A DNA stretch of 35,460 bases from an uncultured Eubacteriales bacterium. GTDB lineage: Bacteria > Bacillota > Clostridia > Saccharofermentanales > Saccharofermentanaceae. This document shows, piece by piece, positions 8,322 to 16,357 of the stretch (position 1 is its first letter; each line of letters begins with the position of its first letter). The DNA is taken from NCBI GenBank assembly GCA_900314745.1, contig OMWK01000018.1:1-35460 (forward strand). The letters run 5' to 3'. Position numbers and translations under genes: made by a program. The notes below the pieces were generated by a model, which was not told where the DNA came from, did not search any database, and saw only the letters and a program-made list of their open reading frames with translations.

Positions 8322-9229
8322 AAGTAATTCAAATATCCTTTAAGTTCTTGAAGACGGCTCTCGCAATCACTCCTACCAAGATAATATAACTCTCCGAGTT
8401 TTTCCATATCTGTCTCGAGTCTTCCGACATCATCTATGTTTCTTGAAGGAGCGAGTGTAAAGACAGTCCTGTGATTTGTAAGATAGAATAATTCATCAAG
8501 CTCGAGATTATATCTCTCGCTTCTGTGGCAAAGATTATCGCACAAAGCGGGTTTCTCGCTGTACAGGGTCCTTGTAAGAACAAGAGACACATCGGACTGG
8601 GAAGGTTCCCTGTAATCATCCGAACGCGTCTTGACGACGATGATCTTCTTATAGCCCTGAGTTATGGCCCAGTTAAAAGGGATGTTAACGCTGCATCCTC
8701 CGTCAAGATTGAAAGTTCCCTCCACTTCCACGGGTGTGGACACATAAGGAAGCGAAGCTGATGCCTTGACCGCAGCCTTAAGGTCAGAACAGTTGGACTT
8801 CTCCCAGTAATGAGGTCTTCCGGTATCGACATCTGTCGTAACCACAACAAAACGGCGCTTCTTAACGGCTTCGTAATCCAGCGGATCCACGCCGTCAAGT
8901 TCTCCGAAGATAAAGTCAAAGCCGATAATACCGTGCTCGGTAAATATCGGCTTCAAACCTACGTAATTATCATCATGACGGTACTTAAGGTTGATCCTCG
9001 CAGATCTTCCTATCTGGCCTGCAGCATAATTAATACCGTTAAGAGCTCCGGCGGATACCCCGACGACACAGTTCATGTTGATATCGTTCTCCATCAGAAC
9101 ATCGAGAACGCCGGAGACATAAAGTCCCCTGAATGCGCCTCCTTCAAGAACGATACAACCTTCCGTTATCTCATCAGAACAATAGCCTCTGGGAAGTGAA
9201 TCCCAGCCGGAATAAACTTTGGTATCCAA
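8318..9229 (-). CDS. Patatin-like phospholipase
   Basis: 303 residues. Patatin features in order: oxyanion loop GGAFRG at 30-35, nucleophile elbow GVSAG with Ser59, and the dyad Asp176 in LDGG. The rest (RRFVVVTTDVDTGRPHYW, KASASLPYVSTPVEVEG) matches bacterial patatins of the RssA/YjjU kind, serine lipid acyl hydrolases. There is no signal peptide or membrane segment, so it is likely cytosolic or membrane-peripheral. The start is a TTG at 9229, 3 bases after the flavodoxin stop; AGAGG lies about 12 bases upstream, a rather long distance. Overlap with uppP suggests a shared envelope-lipid setting, but the substrate is unknown. Confidence 0.85.
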   Translation of the reverse strand: MDTKVYSGWDSLPRGYCSDEITEGCIVLEGGAFRGLYVSGVLDVLMENDINMNCVVGVSAGALNGINYAAGQIGRSARINLKYRHDDNYVGLKPIFTEHGIIGFDFIFGELDGVDPLDYEAVKKRRFVVVTTDVDTGRPHYWEKSNCSDLKAAVKASASLPYVSTPVEVEGTFNLDGGCSVNIPFNWAITQGYKKIIVVKTRSDDYREPSQSDVSLVLTRTLYSEKPALCDNLCHRSERYNLELDELFYLTNHRTVFTLAPSRNIDDVGRLETDMEKLGELYYLGRSDCESRLQELKGYLNYL

Positions 9230-9232
9230 GGA

Positions 9233-9655
9233 TTATCTTATCCTCTGACCCTCTTCGAAGATTGCACCCGGAGCACTGGGAATAAGATCGTCATTGGTCT
9301 TGCCGTACTCGCTTCCGCCGCTGGTGCAGAAGGGCTTGATGGTCTTGCCCGTAAAGTCAGCACTCTCAAGGAATGTATTGATGATCCTGGGAGCTGTTCC
9401 CCACCAGAGCGGGAAGCCGAGGTAAATCTCATCGTACTTATCAATATCTTCGCATGTCTTGGCCATAGGCACACGGCACTTCTTGTCAGCCATCTCGACG
9501 TTGCTTCTGCTGTCTCTGTCCTGCCAGTCGAGATCGGCACCTGTGTAAGGTACTTCAGGTCTGATAACAAAAAGGTCAGCACCCTCTCTCTTAGCTATCT
9601 CTTCAGCTTTCTTGGCAGTTACGCCCGATGTAGTGAAATATGCTACAAGCTTCAT
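9233..9655 (-). CDS. Flavodoxin family protein
   Basis: 140 residues from the ATG at 9655, which has GGAGG five bases upstream; a GTG four codons earlier lies inside that ribosome site and is less likely. The protein starts MKLVAYFTTSGVTAKKAEEIA, where the FMN phosphate loop is expected, followed by YDEIYLGFPLWWGTAPRIINTF and FCTSGGSEYGKT, the two flavin-binding loops. It resembles short flavodoxin-like proteins of Clostridia, acting as electron carriers or quinone/nitro reductases. It lacks the usual hydrophobic C-terminal strand ending and stops at GQRIR. Confidence 0.8.
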   Translation of the reverse strand: MKLVAYFTTSGVTAKKAEEIAKREGADLFVIRPEVPYTGADLDWQDRDSRSNVEMADKKCRVPMAKTCEDIDKYDEIYLGFPLWWGTAPRIINTFLESADFTGKTIKPFCTSGGSEYGKTNDDLIPSAPGAIFEEGQRIR

Positions 9656-9687
9656 ATAGGCCTCCACAAAGATAAAATTATTTATTG

Positions 9688-9693
9688 ATTATA
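9688..9693 (-). promoter_or_regulatory. -10 box of the flavodoxin operon
   Basis: A perfect TATAAT on the minus strand about 32 bases before the flavodoxin ATG. No good -35 box is found 17 bases upstream. Confidence 0.45.
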
Positions 9694-9711
9694 GCATAAT
9701 TAATGACTGTA

Positions 9712-12009
9712 TCAGTTATTCTTGAACACAAATACAACAGAATCTTCAACGCCTTCGGGAGCACCTGAGAATGTGTTATAAGTTGCGGCATAACTTCTAA
9801 GCTCCTCGACTCTGTCGGATACGGGTGTTACGTTGCTTAGAATGTCCGTGATCTTATCCACAGCCTGCTCGTTGAACTCATTAAGGCCGTCATCAAGCTG
9901 TCCTGCACCTTCAAGCAATGCAGCTGTGCCTGAAGACAATTCACCTGTTCCTTCTGCAAGCCTGTCAGCACCGGCAGACAATGTTGAAGCACCCTGTGAG
10001 AGAGCATCTGCCCCGCTCGAAAGCGAATTCGCACCATTCGACAGACTGCCTGCGCCATTAGCAAGAGTATTGGCTCCCGATGCCAGAGCGGAAGCTCCGC
10101 TGTTAACCTGTGAAATGCCGTCCGACAGTGAAGCAGAGCCCGTAACAAGCTGGGATGTTCCGTTGCATAATGAAGAAGCACCGGAAGCAAGGGAATTAAT
10201 GCCGTCAGCAAGTGTTGCCGCACTTCCGTTCAGCGTATTAAGTCCGCCTGACAAAGCAGCAGCTCCGCCCGACAGCTGTGAAGCACCGGCCTGAATGCTT
10301 GCTACGGCATTTGATACCTCTCCGAACTTGCCGCCAAGTGCATTAATGCCGGAATTGATTCCCGCATAACCTGCATTAAGAGAAGATACCGCAGATCTTA
10401 CCTGACCCATCTGACCTGCCATTGTTGAATAAGCGGTAACAAGAGCATTAAGACTCTCGCCGTATGCGGCGGCTGCCTCCGGGTCCTCAATATTAGCGGA
10501 ATAAGCTAACAGATAAGATATCGCATTCTGCAATGCCTCAGCCTGTTCAGGACTCATCGAAGCACTCATAGCTGTATCAAGATTTGAAAGACTGCTTGCA
10601 AATTCTGAAGAACCCGCGATAAGAGCTGCAATCTCGGACTGTGACTCAGTTGAAGTCAACTGGCCGTAAAGGGCATCAACTCCGGAGCTTAAGGCTGCTG
10701 CGCCTGACGAGAGTGAAGCTGCACCGTTATTAAGATCTGACACACCGCTTTGAAGTGCAGGGATATTGGACTGCACCTGCGTAAGACCGTTGCTCAAAGC
10801 AACTGCGCCGTTATTGACCTGTGAGATTCCGTTCTGAAGCGCGGAAGCACCGTTAACGAGCTGAGATGTACCATTGCTCAAAGTGTTAGCTCCACCGGCG
10901 AGTGTGTTGGCGCCGTTAAGAAGATCGGACGCTCCTCCCGCGAGAGTCGATGCTCCGCCTGCAAGTGTCGAAGCTCCGTTCGCAAGTGTTGATGCACCGT
11001 CAGCAAGTTCCAGCGCACCGTCGTTAAGAGATGCGGCACCGTCATTCAGATCGGATACACCGTCGTACAGCGCCTCCGAGCCATCGAGTATGCTGTTCAT
11101 ACCTTCGCTCATTGCATCCATGTCTTCGTCAATCGAAGAAGTATCGACAGACTCACCTACTTCATCAAGATTCAGGACGGAAGCTACTGTCAGAGCAGTG
11201 AGCTCGCCGCAGTCCTCTACGTCACATTCGATTGTGAATTCATCCGGAACGCTTATGCTGTCGAGCTCCTCCGATAGTTCTTCATCATCGATCTCGATCG
11301 AATCAAGGTCAAGGCTCTCATAAAGCCCAGGGAATCCGATTCCTATTACATATGTGCGATCCCCGTCATTAACTGCCTGACCGTCAGTAACTTCAATGTT
11401 GCTGAATTCGGTATTATCGAGAAGCATGCCTGTAGTCATAACAAACGGCATGTATATTGTGTGATCCTCACCATTCTCGTCTTCAATGGTCTCTGACATA
11501 TTATTTGAATAAGACACCGTGATAACCAGATGTCCGCTTCTTCCCTGAAGATCCTCTTCACTGATATCGACACCATCAAGGTTATATGTAACATTGACGT
11601 CAACAGGAAGACTCTCATTCGATATACCCCGGTAGTAAACATCCTGACCGTTGGCATTCCATGTAAGCTGTCCGTTATCGTCAGACTCAAGTGAAGCATC
11701 ACCCTTAACAACCTCGATGGACGAGAGATTTGATATGTCATTCAAAGAAGCACTTCCGTCCGGGTTACGAAGCCATGAACTTACATATGTGGTCCTCTCC
11801 CCGTTGCCGTCGGTTATTACATAGACCGTCTCATTCTTCCCTGAATCAGAACTGTGGTAAGAAGAAGCGATCTGTTCCGCCTCATGTATCTCACCTGCGA
11901 GGACTTTATCCTCGTGATTCCTGTATATCATTGTTCCGCCTATGGCACCTGCAGCCACTGCGGCTGTTGTAACTGAAGCTATTACCTTTTTTGCTTTACC
12001 GGTATTCAT
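9712..12009 (-). CDS. Heptad-repeat membrane-anchored protein (YhgE/Pip-like), partner of the MMPL exporter
   Basis: 765 residues. An N-terminal membrane segment (about 8-30, VIASVTTAAVAAGAIGGTMIY) is followed by an outer domain to about 300, including HLVITVSYSNN and acidic EIDDEELSEELDS. Two long blocks of seven-residue repeats of the type LxxGAxx lie at about 305-448 and 568-710, separated by a less regular helix region. The C terminus ends SVVFVFKNN with no membrane helix. Similar repeats occur in YhgE/Pip-type proteins, which however usually carry several C-terminal membrane helices, so this is a shortened relative at best. GGGAGG precedes the ATG. It lies 13 bases after the MMPL gene and is surely co-transcribed. 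I infer an extracytoplasmic helical accessory to the exporter. Confidence 0.7.
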   Translation of the reverse strand: MNTGKAKKVIASVTTAAVAAGAIGGTMIYRNHEDKVLAGEIHEAEQIASSYHSSDSGKNETVYVITDGNGERTTYVSSWLRNPDGSASLNDISNLSSIEVVKGDASLESDDNGQLTWNANGQDVYYRGISNESLPVDVNVTYNLDGVDISEEDLQGRSGHLVITVSYSNNMSETIEDENGEDHTIYMPFVMTTGMLLDNTEFSNIEVTDGQAVNDGDRTYVIGIGFPGLYESLDLDSIEIDDEELSEELDSISVPDEFTIECDVEDCGELTALTVASVLNLDEVGESVDTSSIDEDMDAMSEGMNSILDGSEALYDGVSDLNDGAASLNDGALELADGASTLANGASTLAGGASTLAGGASDLLNGANTLAGGANTLSNGTSQLVNGASALQNGISQVNNGAVALSNGLTQVQSNIPALQSGVSDLNNGAASLSSGAAALSSGVDALYGQLTSTESQSEIAALIAGSSEFASSLSNLDTAMSASMSPEQAEALQNAISYLLAYSANIEDPEAAAAYGESLNALVTAYSTMAGQMGQVRSAVSSLNAGYAGINSGINALGGKFGEVSNAVASIQAGASQLSGGAAALSGGLNTLNGSAATLADGINSLASGASSLCNGTSQLVTGSASLSDGISQVNSGASALASGANTLANGAGSLSNGANSLSSGADALSQGASTLSAGADRLAEGTGELSSGTAALLEGAGQLDDGLNEFNEQAVDKITDILSNVTPVSDRVEELRSYAATYNTFSGAPEGVEDSVVFVFKNN
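9878..10305 (-). repeat. 21-bp coding repeats, block 2
   Basis: Tandem degenerate 21-bp units encode the second run of LxxGAxx heptads. The period is exactly three times seven bases throughout and the frame stays open. Confidence 0.8.
10665..11095 (-). repeat. 21-bp coding repeats, block 1
   Basis: Tandem degenerate 21-bp units encode the first run of heptads. The most similar copies, at about 10900-11000, encode the successive GASTLAN, GASTLAG, GASTLAG units and look recently duplicated. Confidence 0.8.
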
Positions 12010-12022
12010 ACTATTACCTCCC

Positions 12023-14149
12023 TTATGAAACTGAAGCAGCAGGATTGCCTGCCTTGTTATGCCTGTGATGATTCTTCTCTATGCATCCTCTCATGCCAAC
12101 CGTCGTCCTAATGATCACGCCGTCAAATATGAGCAAAAGCGACGGAAGGAGCGTCAGGACAATTACCATCGAGAGCAGAGCACCTCGTGACAGCAGAAGA
12201 CATATCGAACTTATAAGGTCAATATCCGAGTAGACCGCAACACCGATGGTTGCAGCAAAGAACCCGAGAGCCGAAGAGAACACCGAAGCCACCGAGGTCT
12301 TCACTGCAGTTGCAACGGCTGCCTTTCTGGAGCTGCCTGCTATCCTCTCCGTCTTATAACGGTTCGTAAGAAGTATCGCGTAATCTATGGTCGCACCGAG
12401 CTGTATTGTACCCACGCAGATGGATGCTATAAAAGGCAGTGTCGAGCCCGTGTAGTACGAGATGGACATGTTGATGTAGATTGCAAGCTCAACTACCGAT
12501 ACCAGTATCAGCGGGAGCGTCGCCGACTTAAGCACGAGCAGTATGAGTATGAATATCGCTGCTATGCTAACGAGGCTTACTACCTTGAAGTCATGATCCG
12601 TGATCTCGATAAGATCCTTTGTTGCAGGGGCTTCACCTACAAGCATCGACTCGGGATCATATCTTTTGATAATCGACGATATCTGCGCGCACTGCTGATT
12701 GATCTCATCCGTTGCGACCTGATATGCGGATGACACAAGGATGAGCTTGTATCTGTCGCTCTCAAGCTTGCTTCTTACCTCCCCGGGGATCATGTCGGAA
12801 GGAACCAGGGGACCTACGACTGAATCGAGACCGACGGCGAAGTTAACACCTTCAACATCGGAAAGCTCTTCTATCATCTGCTCTGTCTGCCTTGAAGACA
12901 TACCGGAATCAACGAGCACCATCGACACCGAAGATACCTCATAGTTATTCTCCAAAGCCTCGTTGGCCTGCACGGATTCAAGGCTCTGCGGCAGGCTCGA
13001 GTCGAGTTTATAGTAAACATTAATGCGGTTGTATCCATACACTGCAGGTATCCACAGCAGCAGAAGAAGCACTGCAGTAACAACATAAGTCTTATCAAGA
13101 GACTTCGAAAGGAAGCTGCCTGAGAACGTCAAAGCCTTATGGTGTGTCTTTGTTATCGCCTTATCACAAAGAAGTATCAGTGAAGGCAGAACAGTGACGC
13201 AGCAGATGACACCGAGAACAACGCCCTTCGCCATGACTACACCCATATCAAGGCCCAGGGTAAATGTCATGAAGCACATGGCTAGGAAGCCCGCTATAGT
13301 CGTAAGCGAGGAACCCGTTACTGAAGTGATCGTGGCTGCGATCGCATTTGCCATTGCCTCGTTATTGTCGGAATAATGAGTCTTCTGCTCCATATAGCTG
13401 TTATAGAGGAAGATCGAGTAATCCATCGTAACGGCGAGCTGCAGAATTGCAACGAGTGCCATTGTTATGAAGGATATCTCTCCCTTGAACACGTTTGTTC
13501 CGAGGTTATAAATGATCGATATTCCAATATCTACAAGGAAGATGACCGGTACAAGGAACGAGTCAGTCATGAGGAACAGAACCACAAGAGCAAGAGCCAC
13601 TGCGATAACCGTGTATATAGGAGTCTGCTCCATGACAAGATTCTTCGTATCGGTAACAACAGCGGCCATACTCGACAGAAGACATCTTCTTCCAGCTATA
13701 CCCCTGATAGTCTCGATGGCATCCATTGTCTCATCCGCGGAACTTGTCGTATCGAAGAAGATGAACATCAGGCAGCCCTGTCCGTCTCTTGATTCGAAGA
13801 CATTACGGATTGAATCAGGCATCATCTCGATCGGTACCTGACCTTCAGTAATAGAATCGTAGTTGATTACATCCGCGACATGATCTACCTCAATGATCTC
13901 ATTACGAAGATCTATCTGTTCCTTAGATGTAAGGCCGTCGCAGACAAAGATGCCGTAAGCACCCTTGCCGAAATCATTGAGCAGGACATCCTGTCCCTGC
14001 ATGGTCTCTATGTCATCAGGTAGATAATAAAGGATATCGTAATTAATCCTTGTATTAAGGAACCCTATGACAGAGGGAATCAGGAGAACAAGAGCAAGAA
14101 CGAGAATCACATAACGCATCCTTACTATTCCCTTTCCAAACCTGATCAT
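12023..14149 (-). CDS. MMPL-family RND exporter
   Basis: 708 residues from the ATG at 14149; a GTG four codons upstream lies within the AAAGGGGTG ribosome site and is less likely. The layout is that of a hydrophobe/lipid RND exporter: first helix RYVILVLALVLLIPSVIGF, outer loop, helix bundle with LQLAVTMDYSIFLYN near 247, then a repeat of the plan with LVLLLLWIPAVYGYN, a second outer loop and GTIQLGATIDYAILLTNRY near 580. The DYSIF and DYAIL Asp residues sit where the proton relay lies in MmpL proteins. It probably exports lipids or hydrophobic compounds using the proton gradient. It is first in the transcript with the heptad-repeat protein and is preceded by TetR-type operators. Confidence 0.88.
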   Translation of the reverse strand: MIRFGKGIVRMRYVILVLALVLLIPSVIGFLNTRINYDILYYLPDDIETMQGQDVLLNDFGKGAYGIFVCDGLTSKEQIDLRNEIIEVDHVADVINYDSITEGQVPIEMMPDSIRNVFESRDGQGCLMFIFFDTTSSADETMDAIETIRGIAGRRCLLSSMAAVVTDTKNLVMEQTPIYTVIAVALALVVLFLMTDSFLVPVIFLVDIGISIIYNLGTNVFKGEISFITMALVAILQLAVTMDYSIFLYNSYMEQKTHYSDNNEAMANAIAATITSVTGSSLTTIAGFLAMCFMTFTLGLDMGVVMAKGVVLGVICCVTVLPSLILLCDKAITKTHHKALTFSGSFLSKSLDKTYVVTAVLLLLLWIPAVYGYNRINVYYKLDSSLPQSLESVQANEALENNYEVSSVSMVLVDSGMSSRQTEQMIEELSDVEGVNFAVGLDSVVGPLVPSDMIPGEVRSKLESDRYKLILVSSAYQVATDEINQQCAQISSIIKRYDPESMLVGEAPATKDLIEITDHDFKVVSLVSIAAIFILILLVLKSATLPLILVSVVELAIYINMSISYYTGSTLPFIASICVGTIQLGATIDYAILLTNRYKTERIAGSSRKAAVATAVKTSVASVFSSALGFFAATIGVAVYSDIDLISSICLLLSRGALLSMVIVLTLLPSLLLIFDGVIIRTTVGMRGCIEKNHHRHNKAGNPAASVS

Positions 14150-14175
14150 TGTTATAATCACCCCTTTTGTATTTT

Positions 14176-14259
14176 TGACCGCCGGTCACTTTTATTCTGA
14201 TTCTACTACTTTTTGACCACCAGTCAATAATTTTGGAGTAAATTCTTGACCGTTAGTCA
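14176..14259. promoter_or_regulatory. Three TetR-type operators between the MMPL gene and tetR
   Basis: Three 13-bp copies of TGACC-N3-(A/G)GTCA type: 14176-14188 (TGACCGCCGGTCA, a perfect 6-1-6 palindrome), 14214-14226 (TGACCACCAGTCA) and 14247-14259 (TGACCGTTAGTCA). Centres are 38 and 33 bases apart. Copy 1 lies just downstream of the MMPL start point, copy 2 covers the MMPL -35 box and copy 3 covers the tetR -35 box, so a repressor bound here would close both promoters. Confidence 0.8.
14200..14227 (-). promoter_or_regulatory. Promoter of the MMPL operon
   Basis: On the minus strand TTGACT (14222-14227), 16-base spacer, TAGAAT (14200-14205). The -35 box overlaps operator 2. Confidence 0.6.
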
Positions 14260-14274
14260 TAATTTGTGTAAACT
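14246..14274 (+). promoter_or_regulatory. Promoter of tetR
   Basis: TTGACC (14246-14251), 17-base spacer, TAAACT (14269-14274). The -35 box is part of operator 3, consistent with autoregulation. Confidence 0.6.
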
Positions 14275-14304
14275 CACAAAAAATACTGTTAGGGGAAGTA
14301 TTTT

Positions 14305-14919
14305 ATGGGCAAAGCTGAGGATAACAAGCGGGCAAAACGCAATTCATTACTGCAAAGATCATATGATCTGTTCACTACCAAAGGCATATCGGACACATCC
14401 ATATCCGACATCGCTTCGAGCGCCGGAGTTGCGAAGGGAACCTTCTACTTCTACTTCAAAGACAAGCAGGATATCATCGACCATCTTATAGCGCGTAAAT
14501 CCGAGACTATCCTTCTCAATGCGGTCAATAATCTCGAGGATCGAAGAAATGCGGACCCCGGGATGTCCACGGTCGACATGATAATCACTATAGCTGACTC
14601 CATAGTCACAGACCTGTCCAAAGACCCGAAGCTCGTAAAGTTTCTTAACAGGAATCTTAATTACGGCTTCTACCACAAGGCCGTAACAGATGATACATTC
14701 ATCACGACGGTTAACGTGCACGACGAATACGAGGAGATACTTCACGCCAACGGAGCCCGATGGAAGGATGAGCACCTGATGCTCTATACAATCATAGAAT
14801 TCATAAGCTCTACAGTTCACACGATTATTCTCGAGAAGCAGCCCTGTGACCTCGACTATTACAAGCCTTACATGTTCGAATCAGTAAGGAAGATCTGCAA
14901 GGTATTTGAACTTGGATAA
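14305..14919 (+). CDS. TetR-family transcriptional regulator
   Basis: 204 residues. The N-terminal DNA-binding domain is plain: RSYDLFTTKGISDTSISDIA, then GVAKGTFYFYFKDKQDI (helix-turn-helix about 27-60), the classic TetR pattern. The C-terminal ligand domain is unlike anything I can name (KFLNRNLNYGFYHKAV, IIEFISSTVHTIIL). A GGGGAAG ribosome site precedes the ATG. Its position, divergent from the MMPL exporter across three palindromes, makes it the likely repressor of the exporter and of itself. Its transcript runs on into nnrE, which overlaps its end by 14 bases. Confidence 0.9.
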   Translation: MGKAEDNKRAKRNSLLQRSYDLFTTKGISDTSISDIASSAGVAKGTFYFYFKDKQDIIDHLIARKSETILLNAVNNLEDRRNADPGMSTVDMIITIADSIVTDLSKDPKLVKFLNRNLNYGFYHKAVTDDTFITTVNVHDEYEEILHANGARWKDEHLMLYTIIEFISSTVHTIILEKQPCDLDYYKPYMFESVRKICKVFELG

Positions 14920-15574
14920 AGTCATTACTGGTACACAAGCAAAGAAAGCAGATACTTATGCGATAGAGACGATGGGCATACCGTCGCTCACGCTTATGGA
15001 GACCGCATCCTCCAAGGTCGCGGATTACATCATAAGAAACTTCCCAACCTCCCCCGTTACCATCGTATGCGGCACCGGCAACAACGGAGCTGACGGCGTA
15101 TGCATAGGAAAGCTTCTTCTAAGTGACAGGAAATTTATAGGACAGACCGAAGTATTCATCACCGGAAACCTCGAGCATGCGACATGGGAATTCCTGCACC
15201 AGCTTTCAGAATACAGGCGTTTGGGCGGCACTTTCACAATCTGCCGCGAGCACACTTCAATACCCGAAGGCGGTGTTCTCGTTGATGCGGTATTCGGCAT
15301 TGGGCTTCAGACAAGGCTCCGTGAGGACAAGGCAGAGCTTCTGAAGAACCTTGACTTACAGAAACACAAGCATGTAATAGCTGTGGATATCCCTTCCGGA
15401 ATCAATTCTGATACCGGTGAACTCACGGGAGCCGGGATCCACGCAGATACGACTATAACATTCGGAATGAATAAGACCGGACTTATACAGGGCGACGGCA
15501 AAGAATACGCCGGCGAGATAATAGTCGAAGATATCGGAATCCCCGGTGAAGCTTATGATCACGTACTTTCCTGA
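14906..15574 (+). CDS. nnrE: NAD(P)H-hydrate epimerase (YjeF N-terminal domain)
   Basis: 222 residues, a stand-alone YjeF_N domain. Signatures are MGIPSLTLMETAS at 23-35, the phosphate loop VCGTGNNGADG at 54-64, VDAVFGIGL near 128 and AVDIPSGINSDTGE near 155. The enzyme interconverts R and S forms of hydrated NAD(P)H so the damaged cofactor can be repaired. The dehydratase partner domain, often fused, is absent here and not seen in the window. The start is a TTG at 14906 or, with better spacing from AAGG, the TTG at 14912; both overlap the tetR end. Co-transcription with tetR and the FliB-like gene is likely. Confidence 0.85.
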   Translation: MNLDKVITGTQAKKADTYAIETMGIPSLTLMETASSKVADYIIRNFPTSPVTIVCGTGNNGADGVCIGKLLLSDRKFIGQTEVFITGNLEHATWEFLHQLSEYRRLGGTFTICREHTSIPEGGVLVDAVFGIGLQTRLREDKAELLKNLDLQKHKHVIAVDIPSGINSDTGELTGAGIHADTTITFGMNKTGLIQGDGKEYAGEIIVEDIGIPGEAYDHVLS

Positions 15575-16355
15575 TTATTACAAAGACTTTCACTGCGTTG
15601 CTGACAAGTGCCGCCATACCTGCTGCGCGGGCTGGGAGATTGACGTCGACGATGACGCTCTTGAGCGCTTCTTAAGCGACCCTTCTATTGCACCTCACAT
15701 AAGCGGCAATTCGATAACACTCGACAGCAGCGAGCGCTGTCCTTTTCTTCGTGAAGACGGTCTTTGCAAGATGATACTTGAGCACGGCGAAGACTTTCTG
15801 TGTGACATCTGCACGGAGCATCCGAGGTTCTACAATGAGTACGAGGACTGCACCGAAGGAGGCATCGGGCTTGTCTGCGAGGAAGCCTGCCGTCTCATCA
15901 TAGAGAAACAGGAAGACTTCTGCCTAATCCCTCCTAAGCCTCTTCCCTCTTCCATAAAGACAGTCTTCGACACAACGAAAAGCCTGTCTTCAAGATTACA
16001 TATACTCAAGAACGAGGTCTCTGCCTCTTTGACACGGGCTTCTTTCATAAGCACCCTTGAAGTCCTTGATCCCAAATGGACCGATCTCATCAACGGGATA
16101 ATCAAGGATCCGCCCTCTTATTCCGAAGAAGAAGAGGTGATTGACCGCAACGCCAGAAGATTCTCTAACTTCTGCGCATATCTTCTTTACCGCTACCCAG
16201 AAGAATCAGGATTCGCAGTCGAATCCACTTATCTTCTCGCCGATCTTCTGATCAGAGGAACAGACATTCTGGAAGCCGCCAGAATGTTCTCCGGAGAGAT
16301 AGAATACTCCGACATAAACATAGAGAATGCTATAGATTTCTTCGCCTCTGTCTGA
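15555..16355 (+). CDS. FliB-like (flagellin lysine N-methylase type) cysteine-rich protein, short
   Basis: 266 residues from the ATG at 15555 (GGTGA upstream; a GTG three codons earlier is possible). The N-terminal cysteine cluster, Cys14, Cys19, Cys23 and Cys24 in FHCVADKCRHTCCAGWEID, and the second cluster CPFLREDGLC ... DFLCDICTEHPRFY are the hallmark of the FliB lysine-N-methylase family, probably binding a metal or iron-sulfur cluster. As I recall, full family members have about 380-400 residues, so the C-terminal part is short here, yet the frame is clean. No flagellar gene is near. It overlaps nnrE by 20 bases. The protein substrate is unknown. Confidence 0.7.
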   Translation: MITYFPDYYKDFHCVADKCRHTCCAGWEIDVDDDALERFLSDPSIAPHISGNSITLDSSERCPFLREDGLCKMILEHGEDFLCDICTEHPRFYNEYEDCTEGGIGLVCEEACRLIIEKQEDFCLIPPKPLPSSIKTVFDTTKSLSSRLHILKNEVSASLTRASFISTLEVLDPKWTDLINGIIKDPPSYSEEEEVIDRNARRFSNFCAYLLYRYPEESGFAVESTYLLADLLIRGTDILEAARMFSGEIEYSDINIENAIDFFASV

Positions 16356-16357
16356 TC

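Noticed and set aside
9695..9716. Terminator after the heptad-repeat gene
   Set aside because: AATAACTG/CAGTCATT pairs with a mismatch and lacks a T run; too weak to call.
10665..11095. Regular short repeats that might look like a CRISPR array
   Set aside because: The period is 21 bp without unique spacers, the units are degenerate and code for LxxGAxx heptads in one open frame.
9833..11323. Long open frames on the plus strand rich in Ala, Pro and Ser
   Set aside because: They mirror the heptad repeats of the minus-strand gene, have no ribosome sites and show no family pattern.
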